DNA from: Spirochaetales bacterium
Lineage (GTDB): Bacteria > Spirochaetota > Spirochaetia > DSM-27196 > PWMO01
NCBI GenBank assembly: GCA_007123465.1
Contig: SKLB01000195.1
Location: 1-6,538, forward strand
Direction of reading: 5' to 3'
Length of the DNA stretch: 6,538 nt
Shown: piece after piece, positions 6,429-6,538 of the stretch
How positions within the stretch are numbered: the stretch's first letter is position 1
How the letters are laid out: every line of letters begins with the position of its first letter
Program-made: the position numbers and the translations under genes
Notes under the pieces: generated by a model
Database searches by the model: none
Seen by the model: only the letters and a program-made list of their open reading frames with translations
What the model was told of the DNA's origin: nothing

Positions 6429-6435
6429 GGCACGC

Positions 6436-6538
6436 ATGCAACTGGTAGAACTGGACGCCTGGTTTCGCGACATCATGCGGATCGCGGATCTGGAAGGCAT
6501 CGACCCATCGCTCAACGGAATCCAGGTCACCCGCCGCA
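6436..6538 (+). CDS. Nif3/DUF34-family protein, N-terminal fragment (3' truncated by the window)
   Basis: ATG at 6436 opens a frame that runs off the window after 34 complete codons. The peptide begins 'MQLVELDAWFRDIMRIAD' and continues through 'DPSLNGIQV'. This matches the N-terminus of Nif3-like dinuclear-metal proteins (DUF34, also annotated GTP cyclohydrolase 1 type 2 homologue), in which a short helix precedes an 'N-x-G-x-Q-V' segment leading to the metal site. The family forms toroidal hexamers with two metal ions per subunit and has no firmly agreed function. The metal ligands lie outside the window, so activity cannot be judged. It is divergent from the protease gene. The call rests on a short segment, but its position and the strong promoter support a real gene. 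Confidence 0.7.
   Translation, partial: MQLVELDAWFRDIMRIADLEGIDPSLNGIQVTRR

Noticed and set aside
1..6538. CRISPR array, transposon, tRNA/rRNA, defence island or toxin-antitoxin pair
   Set aside because: No regularly spaced direct repeats, transposase or integrase motifs, tRNA-like cloverleaf or small toxin/antitoxin gene pair was seen; the gene content is ordinary chromosomal.

Overview
The window is GC-rich, gene-dense bacterial chromosome with five complete genes and two genes cut by the window edges. Spirochaetota is my best guess for the source. This rests on protein style: the TrmH-family methyltransferase with its basic N-terminal extension, the ATPase-like/HDOD fusion, and the 'SLNGIQV' start of the Nif3-like protein all resemble free-living Spirochaetaceae proteins as I remember them. 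No marker gene proves it. There are no tRNA or rRNA genes, CRISPR arrays, insertion sequences or integrase genes, so this looks like core chromosome rather than a mobile or defence island.

Layout. Left arm, plus strand: the C-terminal part of an iron-type alcohol dehydrogenase-fold protein (1-660) runs directly into a SpoU/TrmH-family RNA methyltransferase (about 657-1499), which has no good ATG start. Centre and right, minus strand, read right to left: a Lon-related ATP-dependent protease of the AAA_32 type (6310-3833), an HDOD protein with an N-terminal histidine-kinase-like ATPase region (3723-2233), a small CxxC glutaredoxin-like protein (2139-1909) and an OsmC-family protein (1905-1489). 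The osmC end overlaps the methyltransferase end by 11 bases, so the two arms converge. Right edge, plus strand: the first 34 codons of a Nif3/DUF34-family protein (6436 onward), divergent from the protease gene.

Functional reading. The minus-strand genes look like stress and homeostasis functions: protein quality control (Lon-related protease), a signalling or regulatory HDOD protein, and a two-gene thiol/peroxide unit (glutaredoxin plus OsmC). Separate promoter candidates precede the protease, the HDOD gene and the glutaredoxin gene, so this is probably three adjacent transcription units rather than one operon. The protease and nif3-like genes share a 125-base divergent promoter region. The nif3-like -10 box, TATAAT, lies only 7 bases before the ATG, which predicts a leaderless mRNA.

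I do not see a new multi-gene system here. The points most worth a second look are the alcohol dehydrogenase-fold protein that seems to lack three of the four metal ligands, the ATPase-like/HDOD fusion, the leaderless nif3-like start, and the non-AUG start of the methyltransferase.
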